Below, piece after piece: positions 22,761 to 33,493 of a stretch of 64,000 nucleotides of DNA; the first letter of the stretch is position 1, and every line of letters starts with the position of its first letter. The position numbers were made by a program, and so were the translations under genes. This DNA is from Chrysophaeum taylorii (taxonomy: Eukaryota > Sar > Pelagophyceae > Pelagomonadales > Pelagomonadaceae): positions 1-64,000 of the forward strand of contig JAQMWT010000134.1 in the NCBI GenBank assembly GCA_029834535.1, written 5' to 3'. The notes beneath the pieces are model-generated. The model worked only from the letters and a program-made list of their open reading frames with translations, made no database searches and had not been told where the DNA came from.

Positions 22761-24295
22761 CCCTTTCCTATCGTTGTTGTTTCTTGGACGACCACGACGG
22801 TTCTGAGGATCCCGAACATAAGCTGACGACCAGCGAGCGCCCATCATATCTCCGCACGTACGGCCGATGCTCCAGCATTTGTAAGGGTGAGCTGCCGGTC
22901 GAAAAAACGACCGATTTCGTCATCCGACTTTGCAACTGCCAAGTGCATCACGAATTATTGGAAGCATATATCCCCCTCGATGACTCTTGCGTCAAAAGAC
23001 TGTTGAAGACCACATCATAAGCGTGCACGAAGCGCGTCCGCATTTTCCAGATGTGTGACGAAGAGCGAGTACCATCCGGCTTTTGCGTTAGCGTCTGACG
23101 TGATTTGCACTAATCGTTCTTATTAATTGCCGGACGCAATGTCGCGACGTTCTACCAAGAGACGACTCGCAGCTGTGGCATTCAGCCCGTCGCGCATCGA
23201 CCAGCAGCAGCAGCAGCATATCCATCGTTTCTTTGCTTGTCCCGTGGAAACGGCATCCGCAGCAGAGGAGCAAGTAGCGAGCGTCGTGCGGCGATCGAGG
23301 ATGGTGCCGGCGCCGCGAAAGCCGAATAGCGAGCTTGGATGAGAGGAGACAAAGTCTCTGCTGCAGTTGCGAACCATCTCTGTTCGTCGCGTCGGGCGCG
23401 GTTGAGCGTGGCAGAAGCCGCGCCGCGTTCTCCAACGCACGGTGCACGGAATTCGTGCGTCCGTGACTTGGTGTCGTCGCTTCCAACAACGACTACGTGC
23501 GGTTATGATGCTCATGCACAGTAGCTTCAGGGATGGGGGATGATGACCCAATTGCCGAGTGTCGTTGGGCTGCGCGAGTCGCATTATAGTAGTCGATAAA
23601 AATCAAGAATGATGATTTCAGTGACGCCTAGAGCATCCAAAGCAATTTGCCACGGGCGGGCCAAAACGACGACATAGGTCGAGTTGGTGCGGCACGCAGG
23701 AACGAGGATATGGTTCGGTTCCGCGAAGAATGTGCCAGCAGCAGTTCCCGAGAGAGGCGTGCATCCGGCGGCGGCGTCATTCAGGTGCCTGACCACGAAA
23801 TGTGGACTACGTATCAGTCATCCATACCACGCCGTTTTTTTTCGCCACGGTCCGCAAGCAAAAAAGAATTATGTCCTAATCACAGGTGTAGAGAGGGCGT
23901 CATCACAGAAAGAGGTCGACGCGTAGGCATTATTACCAAACGGGTGCTGCTGCGAGTCCGAGGTTGCGAATGTTTTTAGTTGATAGACGCGACACGTCGT
24001 AGCTACAGCCTTGTTGACTGACTGACTGACTGACTGACTGACTGACTGACTGACTGACTGACTGACTGACTGACCTTGGGCAACAACTCCTAAATTTTCT
24101 TCTTTCCCTTGCTTGGTCCGAACAGAGTGTGCAATCCCTCCTCCTCCAGCGATGGGTCTATTTAATCGCGACCAATCAAATCCTCCAGCTTTAAATTTGC
24201 GCACGTCGTCATCACTAACATAGTCGTACGAGTTCAAGGGTCGTCCAAACCGGGCCTTTTTTTCAATCAAAAAGGCAATAGCAAAAAAAATTTCC
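22761..24295. other. Gene-free spacer with CTGA microsatellite
   Basis: Short frames on both strands (for example 22736-23020 plus, 23088-23584 minus) overlap each other and match nothing recognised. A perfect CTGA tetranucleotide repeat of about 14-15 copies lies at 24016-24074. The last ~230 bp are the 3' flank of the carboxypeptidase gene. Confidence 0.4.
24016..24074. repeat. (CTGA)n microsatellite
   Basis: About 59 bp of perfect CTGA repeat, one of several tetranucleotide tracts in the window. Confidence 0.9.
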
Positions 24296-27094
24296 TCAGG
24301 CCGCGGCGAGGCGGGGGAGGCGTCGGGAGGCGACGAGGGGTGTCGGCTCGACGATGGTGGCCGCGCGGCGGCGGTTGAGCAAGTGCGACGGCGGTTCGAC
24401 GCGGGCGTAGCCGGCCTGGACGCGGCGCAGGTAGGTGGTGGCGAGGGTCTCGTCGGCGTGGAGCTTGGTGGTGGTCGGGGAGGGCGCGGTGGTGGCGCGG
24501 TGGAGGTCGGAGCGACAGTCGCGGTGCACGACGTCGATGTCGTCGAAGTAGTGTTCGGCCTTTGGGGGCGTGAGGCCCTCTTCGCCGATGACGGCAAAGT
24601 CCGAGTCGGCGTCGGCGCGCGACAGCGGCTCGGGAGGCGTCGCCCAGCGCGAGAGCGGGGGGAGTCCATCCGAGGCCGAGGAAAAGCGACGCTTGCTTTT
24701 GGGCTTGAGGAGTCGGCGCGGCGGCTTTTTCCGCGTCGGCGGCTTGACGTCCTTTTTCGAGCGAGATTGGCGGCGGCGGCGGCGGCGCGCGCGGTGGTCC
24801 TCGAGCGCGCGGCCGTCTGCTGTCGAGGAGTCAGAATCCGACGCGCTCTCGGCCTTTTTCGGTTTTGGTTTGTTGTTGGGGACGCGACGTCGACGACCGC
24901 GATTGGATGGCCGCGGCGGATCGCTGCTCGCGTCCGAGTCGGCGGCCGGATCGACGTCCGAGGGAAGGAAAGCGTCTAGACGGTCGTCGGGCGGCGGCTT
25001 GCCGGCAGCAGCAGCAGCAGCCTTGGCGCGCGAGAGGGCGCGGAGCTCGAGCTCGGCGCGCGCCCGGGGGAGGAGACCAGCCTCGCGCTTGGCGAGGTCG
25101 AGGCGGAGGACGCCGTAGTCTAGGAGAGGTTCGGCGACCGCGTCGACGATTCGCGGGGCGACGAGCTCGCCCGGGCGGCAGGGCCGCGGCGGCCGCGGGC
25201 GGCCAAGGGCCGTAACGTTCGCGTAGCTCGCGAGCGCCAGGCACAGCTGTCGGCCCGCGAGTTCGAGGTCGTGGATCGCGTAGTGGGCCTCGCGACCCCA
25301 GGACTCGACGCAGCGGGCTCGGAGCTCGTCGACCTCGTCGTCGTCGTCGTCGTCCTCGACGGGGGGATGATCTTTTTTGGTCGCGGGGGGCGCGAGGACG
25401 TTCGCGCGGCTTTCGACGGGGGGCGGGTCCCCCCATTTGATGGCATCGTCCAGCAACAGGCCTTGCTCCTCGTTGTATCCCGGGGAGCAGAAGGAGGCCT
25501 CGAGCGTGAAGGCGTTGGCGATGCCGAGTTCGCGCCAGGCGACGACGCGGCCCGTCTCGCGCTTGCCGCGCTGGACGCCGAAGGAGGAGTCGCGGAAGGA
25601 GAAGAGGGACCCCCCGATATGATTTGCCGCGATTCGCGGGAAAAGACGCGCGAGGACTCGGTGGTCTTCGGTGAAGAGGGCCTCGCGCAGCGCGTCGCCG
25701 TGCCGCGAGGGATCGGCGTCGAGCGCGGCGGAGAGGACGGCCGTGGAAGGGGGGGGCGCCGTCCGCGGATCGGCGCAGCCGTAAAAAAAAAAGTTTTTCA
25801 TCCGCGAATGGCCGTGGATGTCGACGTACAAAAGCACGCCTCGAGCTTCGTGCGTCGAGCGCAGGAGTTGCTTGACGGCGAAGACGGTCGGCTGCAGCGA
25901 GGCCGAGGGCGAGGCGTATTTGCGGTTGAGGTCCTCGCCCGCGAGCGAGCTTCGGTAGTTCCCGTTGATGACGCCGTCGGGGTTGAGCATCGGGACGATC
26001 TTGAACACGAAGTTGTCCCTCAGCCTCTCGGCGACCTCGTCGTCCGAAGTCAGAAACTCCAGACACCCTCTCATCACGAAACTCGCGTTCGATTCGCCCG
26101 GATGAACCCGAGCTGTCAGCACGACCCCCGCCCGCCGTCGAGCGGCCTCGGGGTCGCGGGAAGCGAAGTTTGTCACCGTCAGCAAGTCGCAGTCGTTGCC
26201 CGCGAGAGTCGAGCACAGCCGGCGTCGACGCACGACGCTCGATCGCCGCTCGACGAGCGCCTTGACCTCGGAACGGAGGTCGCTGTAGGTGTAGGGGTAG
26301 CAGTGCGCCAAGTACGTCTGCTGCTGGTCGGGGATGAAGACGACGAACGAGAGCGTGTAGTAGTTCCGGGTCGTTCCGTTCACCTCGTAGGTCCTCGCGT
26401 TCTTGAAGTAGCACACGTCGTCGCCGACCCTCGTCCACCCAAACCCGTGCTTCGCGCTCGCGCAGTACCCGACCGGGAGCATGCCGAACGAATAGAGCGA
26501 CGACCCTTTCATCATGTTCACGATGTTCAGTCGCACCCGAACCTCCTCTCGAAACGGCCTCAAGACTGAAAAGTAGAACCACTGGACGTGTCCGTTCGTG
26601 TGAGTGTCCTTGTTGCACAACAAGTCGTACTCCTGGTCCGCAGACCCCGGCGCTTCGTCCTCTCTCGGTTGTTTCCTGCCCTCGACCCGCCACGCGGCTC
26701 TCAGGTTGCCCGACTCGAACCACGAGTCGAACTCGAGGTCGTCCTCCTGCCGCGACGCGCTCCCCCCGGCCGTGTCGTACACCAGACGCCGCTTCGTTTC
26801 GCTCTCTTCGCGCTCCCGGGCGGCGAACCATTGTCCCAAAACCACTCCGCGCCTCGGGTCCTGGAGGGGTTCGCGCAGCCGAGACGAACAAGAAGACGAA
26901 GCGTGCCGGACCACTGGCAACGTGTGGGCGAACCCTGTCAACGGCGGCTGCTCGGGGGACTGGGGAAACGGGTACAACGGCAAAGGCGGCGGAATCATCA
27001 CCGACGGTGTCCTCGACGCCGTTGACGGCCTCGTCGACTGCCTTAGCGTCGGCCTCGACGACGGCCTCGACGACGACGGTGTCGTCACCTCCAT
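24296..27094 (-). CDS. AGBL: Cytosolic carboxypeptidase (M14 family, CCP/AGBL type)
   Basis: A 932-residue protein, single exon. Residues about 100-270 form the CCP-specific N-domain (LRAAW, HTNGHVQWFYFSV, YSFGMLPVGY). The M14 peptidase follows, with zinc ligands in HPGES (about 330) and DIHGHS (about 426), the substrate segment NPDGVINGNYRSSL (about 370) and catalytic Glu in FTLEASF (about 530). Members of the family remove glutamates from tubulin tails and other acidic C-termini, commonly in cilia. An active enzyme is inferred because all ligands are present. The last ~300 residues are low-complexity, Arg/Lys/Pro/Ser-rich and probably disordered. It most resembles the CCP2/3 group. The 5' side is a ~580-bp non-coding stretch. 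Confidence 0.92.
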   Translation of the reverse strand: MEVTTPSSSRPSSRPTLRQSTRPSTASRTPSVMIPPPLPLYPFPQSPEQPPLTGFAHTLPVVRHASSSCSSRLREPLQDPRRGVVLGQWFAAREREESETKRRLVYDTAGGSASRQEDDLEFDSWFESGNLRAAWRVEGRKQPREDEAPGSADQEYDLLCNKDTHTNGHVQWFYFSVLRPFREEVRVRLNIVNMMKGSSLYSFGMLPVGYCASAKHGFGWTRVGDDVCYFKNARTYEVNGTTRNYYTLSFVVFIPDQQQTYLAHCYPYTYSDLRSEVKALVERRSSVVRRRRLCSTLAGNDCDLLTVTNFASRDPEAARRRAGVVLTARVHPGESNASFVMRGCLEFLTSDDEVAERLRDNFVFKIVPMLNPDGVINGNYRSSLAGEDLNRKYASPSASLQPTVFAVKQLLRSTHEARGVLLYVDIHGHSRMKNFFFYGCADPRTAPPPSTAVLSAALDADPSRHGDALREALFTEDHRVLARLFPRIAANHIGGSLFSFRDSSFGVQRGKRETGRVVAWRELGIANAFTLEASFCSPGYNEEQGLLLDDAIKWGDPPPVESRANVLAPPATKKDHPPVEDDDDDDEVDELRARCVESWGREAHYAIHDLELAGRQLCLALASYANVTALGRPRPPRPCRPGELVAPRIVDAVAEPLLDYGVLRLDLAKREAGLLPRARAELELRALSRAKAAAAAAGKPPPDDRLDAFLPSDVDPAADSDASSDPPRPSNRGRRRRVPNNKPKPKKAESASDSDSSTADGRALEDHRARRRRRRQSRSKKDVKPPTRKKPPRRLLKPKSKRRFSSASDGLPPLSRWATPPEPLSRADADSDFAVIGEEGLTPPKAEHYFDDIDVVHRDCRSDLHRATTAPSPTTTKLHADETLATTYLRRVQAGYARVEPPSHLLNRRRAATIVEPTPLVASRRLPRLAAA

Positions 27095-27377
27095 GACCCT
27101 ATTGGAATCAATAATCCATTTGTTATAGATACTTACCCCATCAGCGCCCGCTGCTCTAATAATAACAAAATGGATAATACCCTTGCTCGAACTCTAAGGG
27201 GTTATTATTGACTTTTATTACTCTTAACCCTTTCGGTTTCGTGACCGATTCTTCGTCCGATCGATTCCTTCTATTCTCGTGTCATGTCATGTCATGTCAT
27301 GTCATGTCATTTCCTTTCCTTTCCTTTCCTTTCCTTTCCTTTCCTTTCCTTTCCTTTCCTTTCCTTTCGTGGGAAAA

Positions 27378-27411
<34 letters not shown>

Positions 27412-27672
27412 AAAAGAAGAAGAACCAATGTGTTGCGTTTGAAGAACATTGTGCTGCAGCACCTCCTCCTCTCGATACGATCGCTCTTCGTCGCCGACGC
27501 CCTCCAGCCAGGCATTGGGTCCCCTGGGTCCATTGTTACTCTTTCCTTCCCTCTCTTTCGAGAGCTATGACTCGACTCGACTCGATTCGATTCGATTCGA
27601 TTCGTCAGGGGGCCAGGAGGTGGTTTGTGGAAACGTCCTTCTTCCCAGATGTCGAGGTGAGCGCGCTGCTGC
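27095..27672. other. Gene-free spacer rich in simple repeats
   Basis: Contains the upstream flank of the carboxypeptidase, then an ATGTC pentamer repeat (about 27278-27307), a TTTCC pentamer repeat (about 27308-27368), a GAA-rich purine tract (27380-27424) and a GATTC repeat near 27570-27605. Confidence 0.6.
27278..27368. repeat. Two adjoining pentanucleotide repeats
   Basis: About six ATGTC units run directly into about twelve TTTCC units. Both repeat units are 5 bp long. Confidence 0.9.
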
Positions 27673-28170
27673 CTAGGTTGGCGCGGCGCGATCGCCCGAG
27701 GAGGAGGAAGGTCGTTGTTGGAGGCGAGGAGTCGAGACCCTCGCATCAGAGGACGCGGCGTTTTTCTTCGGCCAAAGCATCGCGAGGAAGGCGAGGTGGG
27801 GGTCACCCGCATCGAGAGGCGACGATTGGTCGAACGCAGGCCGCGGCGGCGGCGCGGGTCTGCTTCGTCGCGGTCCCCGGGACGTCGTCGGCGCGGCCGG
27901 AACGAGAGGTCCCGTCGGCGGACTCCCGAACAACGACCTCCCATTAAATATGTCGCGCGGACTCGAGTGTGGTCGCGGCCGCGGACTCTCGAGCCACGTG
28001 AAATCGTACTGCCCCGCGACACCCTGGGACACCACGGGACGCGTCCTCTCGGTCGTCACGGGCGGCGACACCCCGAGCGCAGGTGGGCTCTCAGACTTGG
28101 TCGAGCTTGTCGCGATCTTCCGCGTCGCCGCGCGCATAAACTTGCGCGGGGGGGACGTCGTCATGCACAT
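27673..28170 (-). CDS. Hypothetical Pro/Ser/Arg-rich protein (tentative)
   Basis: A 165-codon ATG-initiated frame rich in Pro, Ser and Arg, with no recognised domain. It contains a plausible short core (GQYDFTWLESP, DIFNGRSLFGSPPTG). Competing plus-strand frames cover the same DNA but are basic and repetitive, as expected of shadows in GC-rich DNA. It could equally be non-coding. Confidence 0.35.
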   Translation of the reverse strand: MCMTTSPPRKFMRAATRKIATSSTKSESPPALGVSPPVTTERTRPVVSQGVAGQYDFTWLESPRPRPHSSPRDIFNGRSLFGSPPTGPLVPAAPTTSRGPRRSRPAPPPRPAFDQSSPLDAGDPHLAFLAMLWPKKNAASSDARVSTPRLQQRPSSSSGDRAAPT

Positions 28171-30109
28171 GGGCTGGTGACAGGAGTGCCAAGGCTGCCA
28201 AGACTGCCAAAGAGCCTCAAAGCTAGGATCCTGTCAGGTTTACGTACTTGAACGTCAACTTGAAGCTGCGCGAAACTGATGGTTTAAACTCAACAGGGGG
28301 GTGAACACTTAGGGCGGGGGGGGTATGGATACTCGACCTTTAAACCCCCCCTACTAAACTTTTTCACGCCCGTTAGAATCGTCTCACTTGGCACCATCTC
28401 GAAGCGAGGATCGTCGTCGAGTAGCACAAAGAAGAGAGCAAATCGTCGTCGTCGTCGTCGTCGTCGTCACCGAGTAGGCAGTAGTTTTCCTCCACGCGCC
28501 ATGCGTGCGACGTGTTGGGCACACCCAACGGAGCTGGCGCCGGTTTATGTCGATCTATTCGGAGCTTGTAATAAATCTTGTTGATCCCGCTCTTATAATG
28601 GATCTTTGAGACTTTGAATGGCTTGCCTCCGGGAAGAAAAAAAAAATAAGAATTTTGGTATGAAACATTAACATCCTTCTTGCGATCACCCAATTATTCA
28701 GGCAACCAACCAACTTCTATCATTATCGTGAAAAGCAGGTCCAAAGAGCCAGAATGGAGAATCAATCGCAAGGAAAACAACAAAAGGGACCATAAGAGAC
28801 GAAATAATAATGAAAATGAACAGAAGGGATGCGCCGCTTATTGCCGTCGCTGGTGGCCCTGGGCGATTTTGCTGCTTTTTGCTGCGGCAAGAAGACGAGC
28901 GTCGTCGCGCACTCCGCCTGCCTGCCTGCCTTCTAGGGAGCTCGTAACTTCGCTCGGCGTTTAAAATTGACGTCGGCCTTCTATCTATCTCTCCTGATGC
29001 GCCTCTAGCTGCGGTAAGTATGCCTCCGCAGCGTCGCGGTGATGGGAGCACAGTAACACGAGCCTTTCTCGAGCCCGGCACAAAACATGTGGGATACCTA
29101 TATTGTTGCCGTCACCATCGCTATTGAGGAGACTGGAAAAGCCGGTGCGATGTTGTTGGTTGCGCGTGTGAGCCAACCGTACTTAGAAACCAGGTACGCG
29201 GCACTGGTCCAGTGTCCTCGTGTAATTGAAAATCTTGCGGCGAGATGTCGAATGCGTTCCGGGGGGCAAGTATCCTGCACCACGAGCCTTCAGGTTATCA
29301 ATAACCAATCCGCACACGATTTCTAGCACCATGCCGGAATGCGGTCTTGACCGGGTTATGGTTGTCATGGGATCGTCCTTACAGAGTCCGAGTCAGGTCG
29401 TGCGCCTCCTCGTTGCGTAGTTTGATATCCCACTGGCGGTACATCACGAATGAAGACATACTTATAAAGATTTTGCAAATCACCACTTTCCACATTCATA
29501 TCATAACGTGCCACACTATTTGCTGCCAAGTAGGGCCTCGTTGAAGCGCCGAAACAAATGAGCCTCAAGAACATTTGGAATCGAGTCACAGCACCACGCC
29601 CATTTGCTTCAGAGACCGATCTCAATCCTTTTTTTGGCGCCGACTCGAGTGTTGTGACCAAGCAGTAAGCGGATCGATACGCCGCAATGTCAATAATCAT
29701 TCATTCATTCATTCATTCATTCATTCATTCTATGCGCCAGTTGGGCCATTTTTGCGCCGAGTTGTTGTCGGCCGTCAAGACCAAGCGGAAGGAAGCTCTT
29801 TGCCTGCCCCCCGCTGGCGTGAATCTTGTGCCAATATCGCTCGCCACTCATGATGATGATGATGATGATGATGATGATAGGACATCTGTCGCCCAGGACT
29901 TATATACATATTTTCAAGAAAGCCGAAAAAGAATAGAGAGAATGTTTCTCGGGTACATGTGTAGAGGCCGCGGAGTCGGCGAGCGGCCGCCTCTGGTGAA
30001 AAAATGCGACAATAGCAGCCAGGGAGGGTAATTAATAAAGTGTGATAAGTTGTAGATACTCGAAATTTTAGTTAAGCCCCTGGTTTCAGTTGTCTAGAAC
30101 AAACAAGCG
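28171..30109. other. Long intergenic region upstream of the Na+/H+ exchanger
   Basis: No credible gene. Simple repeats include a CGT tract (28446-28468), a CATT tract (29697-29731) and a GATGAT tract (29851-29879). The last few hundred bases should hold the promoter of the exchanger; no motif is distinct. Confidence 0.5.
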
Positions 30110-31975
30110 ATGGGGAAGGAAGGTGGCACACCCGTTTACGATATATCGAAGCACAGCTGGGGGTACCAGGATGAGAGCAAGCGGGACGCGACGTTTCTGA
30201 CGGCGTTCGCGATGTTGATGGTTGCCGCTTTGACGTTATCGTCTCTGATTGCGCACCGATGGAAGTGCAAGGTATTGCCCGAGGCGTGCGTGGTGTTGAC
30301 CGTGGGTCTCTTGGCTGGTTTTTTGTGCAAAGTGGCGTACGGCGTGACGAAGGAAGGTTTTTTCACGCGGCCCTTGCTCGGGTTCGACAACGCATTGTTC
30401 TTTCTGGGATTGCTCCCCCCGATAATATTTAACTCGGGGTACGATCTCCATCCTCGGTGGCTTTTCGGTATGTTCGGACCGATAATGGCATTCGCGATCG
30501 CTGGGACCTTTATTTCGTGCCTTATCGTGGGGATTTGGCTCGCGGTCGTCTCGCGACTCGGGTGGGCTCCAGACGTAACGTTTGCCGAAACCCTCACGTT
30601 CGGAGCTCTCATATCGGCGACGGATCCGGTGTCGGTGTTGGCCGTCTTCACCGAGCTCAAGGTCGACCCGAAGATGTTCTACATGGTGTTTGGGGAGTCT
30701 GTCCTGAACGACGCCGTCGGCATCGTGTTGTTCAAGACCTTTTCAAAGTACGTGGGCTACAAGCACTCGGCGGCGACGCTGGCGATCGCGGTGGTGGACT
30801 TTATCGTCATCTTCGGAGGCAGCATGTTGCTGGGATTCGTGTGCGCGATCGGCACGGCGCTCTGCCTCCGCGCCCTCCGCGCCGCCGAACACCCTCGACC
30901 AGCGCATCTCGAGGAAACCTTGGACGGGCAGGAACCAGCGCCGCCGGACGAGGCCGAGGTCGAGGCGTCCAGGCACCTCCAGCTCGGGGTGCTCGCGTGC
31001 GCCGTCTTCGTGCCGGCCTTGCTCGCCGAGCTCGTCGAACTCTCGGGGATTGTGGCGACCCTGTTTGCGGCCATCGGCGTGCGGCGGTGGGGGGTCCCCA
31101 ACCTCCAGGAGCGGACGGCGCTAGACTACGCGCAGCAGCACCGGGCCGAGTCTCTCCTGCACACGATGGCGCACCTCGCCGATACGGCCGTCTTTCTTTA
31201 CTTGGGTCTCTCCGTCCCCGCCGCGGCGGGCGACTGGCGCAAGAAGTACTCGCATTCGCTCGTGGCCTGGTCGATCTTGGCCTGCCTCGTGGGCCGCGCC
31301 GCGCACGTCTATCCGTTGTCTATATTCCTCAACCGCCGGGCGACGAACGAGGCAAATCGCCGCTACGCGGGCCGGCCGACGGCCGCCGCTGCCGCGGCCA
31401 CCAAGGAATCGATCCCGAAGAACATGCAGCACATGCTCTGGTTTAGCGGCCTGCGGGGGGCCGTCGCCTTTTCGTGCGCACACACCTTTCCCAACAAGGA
31501 GGATCACCGCGCGCTCTTCAGCGTCACGACCTCCACGATCATCATCGTCTCCATGTACCTCCTCGGGGCCTTGACGGTGCCCGTGCTCGACTACCTCGAG
31601 ATCCCCACCAACTGCGACGCCTCGTCGCCCAAGCAATCCCAGCCCCCGAGACCCTCGGTCACCTTGCGTCACCTTTCGAGGCTCGAGGAATCTTATATCT
31701 ACCCGTCGATCGTCCGCGATTCGCAACCTCGCCTCCCCAAGCGGGAGGCGCAGAGTGACCGCAGCAGCGACGGTTCGGACACGCCCTCAGACGAACCACT
31801 CAACTCATTTTCAGGTCGCGACGACGACGACTACACGCCGCCGGCTGTCGAGATGGTCGACCTCGACGTCAAGGACGACCTCGACGTCAAGGACGACCTC
31901 GACGTCAAGGACGACCTCGACGCAAAGGCCTCGGGCGACCTCGACTCCGCTTCCACCATCGCCGCCATGGTCTGA
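30110..31975 (+). CDS. Na+/H+ exchanger, NHE (CPA1) family
   Basis: A 621-residue multi-pass membrane protein. The N-terminal ~480 residues contain the CPA1 core: LLPPIIFNSGYDLH, the ion-site helix ATDPVSVLAVFTELKVD, GESVLNDAVGIVLF and, near the end of the core, LWFSGLRGAVAFSCA. These match eukaryotic endomembrane NHEs (NHE6-9/NHX type, most like NHE8). Family role: electroneutral exchange of Na+ or K+ for H+ to set organelle or cytosolic pH. The hydrophilic tail (about 500-621) is acidic and contains three exact repeats of DLDVKD and a fourth variant. Single exon; ATG start; converges with the glycosyltransferase-like gene 376 bp downstream. Confidence 0.93.
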   Translation: MGKEGGTPVYDISKHSWGYQDESKRDATFLTAFAMLMVAALTLSSLIAHRWKCKVLPEACVVLTVGLLAGFLCKVAYGVTKEGFFTRPLLGFDNALFFLGLLPPIIFNSGYDLHPRWLFGMFGPIMAFAIAGTFISCLIVGIWLAVVSRLGWAPDVTFAETLTFGALISATDPVSVLAVFTELKVDPKMFYMVFGESVLNDAVGIVLFKTFSKYVGYKHSAATLAIAVVDFIVIFGGSMLLGFVCAIGTALCLRALRAAEHPRPAHLEETLDGQEPAPPDEAEVEASRHLQLGVLACAVFVPALLAELVELSGIVATLFAAIGVRRWGVPNLQERTALDYAQQHRAESLLHTMAHLADTAVFLYLGLSVPAAAGDWRKKYSHSLVAWSILACLVGRAAHVYPLSIFLNRRATNEANRRYAGRPTAAAAAATKESIPKNMQHMLWFSGLRGAVAFSCAHTFPNKEDHRALFSVTTSTIIIVSMYLLGALTVPVLDYLEIPTNCDASSPKQSQPPRPSVTLRHLSRLEESYIYPSIVRDSQPRLPKREAQSDRSSDGSDTPSDEPLNSFSGRDDDDYTPPAVEMVDLDVKDDLDVKDDLDVKDDLDAKASGDLDSASTIAAMV

Positions 31976-32351
31976 CGCGCGCGACCAGCGCGACATGATG
32001 AGCAAGACATCATACCTCAGTCGCGCGACCAGCGCGCTCTCTAGTTTGATTTGAATTGAATTGATTTGATTTGATTTGATTCTCGCGCCGCGTCTCGACC
32101 ACCCGTAAGAACTTTGAACATCACCACCACCTCCTCCTCCAAGTCTATAGCAGTGTTGTCGTGTTTGGTTGTCGTTGTCGCGCTAATGAGCGCGCCCGCT
32201 CACTTTATGCCTATCGCCGCTCGAAGAAGAAGAAGAAGACGAAGAAGAAGAAGAAGAAGAAGAAATAGTGCGAAGACGACGACGGACCTCGACCCCCTTT
32301 ATTATTATTATTATTATTATTTTACGCCGCGGCGACAGACGTTCCCGTCGA
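31976..32351. other. Convergent intergenic region
   Basis: Holds the 3' ends of the exchanger and the glycosyltransferase-like gene. Contains TTGAT repeats (32050-32080), a GAAGAA tract (about 32222-32263) and an ATT tract (32300-32322). No gene seen. Confidence 0.6.
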
Positions 32352-33317
32352 TTATATATTCTCCCAAGGGACCCGAGAAGAATGGCGATAGTGGCCAAGG
32401 CGGCGGCCCTCTCCGAGGAGCTCCGCGGCCGAGGAAGGGGACGGCTCATCATCAGAGCGGGAGACGGCCGTCGGGTGCGGCGACGCGGTCGGCGCGGGGG
32501 ACGCCTGGAGTCCGTCGCGGTCCTTGAGCGCGGAGAGCGCCGTCTTGAGATTCTGGCGGGCATACGAGCCCCCCGGAATGTAAAAGGGGAACAAGAGGGT
32601 CGGGTGTTCGCGGGTGTTGATCACCAAGAAAGATTCGTTGCCAACGTAAAAGTTCGCGTTGTCTTTGGTTATTACGTCGTTCCTCAGAGCGCACCGATAG
32701 GTGTAGTGGCCGCTACTGATAAACTTATCAAAGAGTTCCTTGGAGCACTTTTCCCTGAGATGTGAAAACGCGTCGCCCGCTGCCGAAATAAAGATATCGG
32801 AAACGCATTGGAACTCATCCCACGCTTTGGGTTCGCATTTGGAGGGCCACACGATACCGCGCGGCGCGACGAGCCGCGACGTATCGACGGGCTCGTACCA
32901 CAACAAATCGGGCCGCGTCAACACGACGTAGCTATATCGCCGGTTCGCCCTGTCGAGGAGTCGGAGTCCCTTCTGGAGTTTTAGCACCCGCGGACTCTTG
33001 GTCCCGCTCGTCGCGACGCCGCGGAGGTACGGCTCGTACTCGGTGTGATTGTCTTGCTCGCACTTGTCAACGCTCAGGAACACGTCCACCTGGTCGAAGC
33101 TCGCGTTCACCACGTCCAACACAAACTTCCGTTGGCTCCGCTTCGCAGCATTCACCCACTGTATTTCGATGCCCCGCGGTGTTGTGGGACACTCTTCTTT
33201 CCTGCCTTTGACGGCGCGCCAATGATGCGTGTTCCCGAAAATTACGAACGCGATATTGTTCTCGCTCCCCGCGACGCCGGCGACCACCAGGAGCCTCATC
33301 ATCGTCGTCACCACCAT
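32352..33317 (-). CDS. Secreted/Golgi glycosyltransferase-like protein
   Basis: A 321-residue single-exon protein. The first ~18 residues (MVVTTMMRLLVVAGVAG) look like a signal peptide. Residues about 25-260 show the pattern of a nucleotide-sugar transferase fold: a first strand NNIAFVIFGN, a central segment YSYVVLTRPDLLWYEPVD whose RPDLLW resembles the metal/sugar-contact motif of many glycosyltransferases, and a later FYVGNESFLVINTRE. No family is assigned. The C-terminal ~60 residues are Ser/Pro-rich. It is divergently arranged with the bactofilin gene (176 bp between starts). Confidence 0.6.
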   Translation of the reverse strand: MVVTTMMRLLVVAGVAGSENNIAFVIFGNTHHWRAVKGRKEECPTTPRGIEIQWVNAAKRSQRKFVLDVVNASFDQVDVFLSVDKCEQDNHTEYEPYLRGVATSGTKSPRVLKLQKGLRLLDRANRRYSYVVLTRPDLLWYEPVDTSRLVAPRGIVWPSKCEPKAWDEFQCVSDIFISAAGDAFSHLREKCSKELFDKFISSGHYTYRCALRNDVITKDNANFYVGNESFLVINTREHPTLLFPFYIPGGSYARQNLKTALSALKDRDGLQASPAPTASPHPTAVSRSDDEPSPSSAAELLGEGRRLGHYRHSSRVPWENI

Positions 33318-33467
33318 TTATTATTTTTCCTCATCTACATTATCGGCCAACAACAACAACAATAATTTTCTTCTTCTTTGGCCGGCGCGGCCCTCCTCCC
33401 CCTTTTTATAATAATAATAATAAAATGTAACAACAACTCTCATCAGAAACGTGTCGAGGTATCCGAG

Positions 33468-33475
33468 TGACGTCA
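33468..33475. promoter_or_regulatory. TGACGTCA palindrome in divergent promoter
   Basis: Perfect octamer between the divergent starts of the glycosyltransferase-like gene (33317) and the bactofilin gene (33494), 18 bp upstream of the latter. Confidence 0.4.
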
Positions 33476-33493
33476 CGCGTGGTCGTTGTTCGT

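Noticed and set aside
24831-26891. Second minus-strand frame of 686 codons inside the carboxypeptidase
   Set aside because: Frame-shifted shadow rich in Arg; the M14 motifs are in the other frame.
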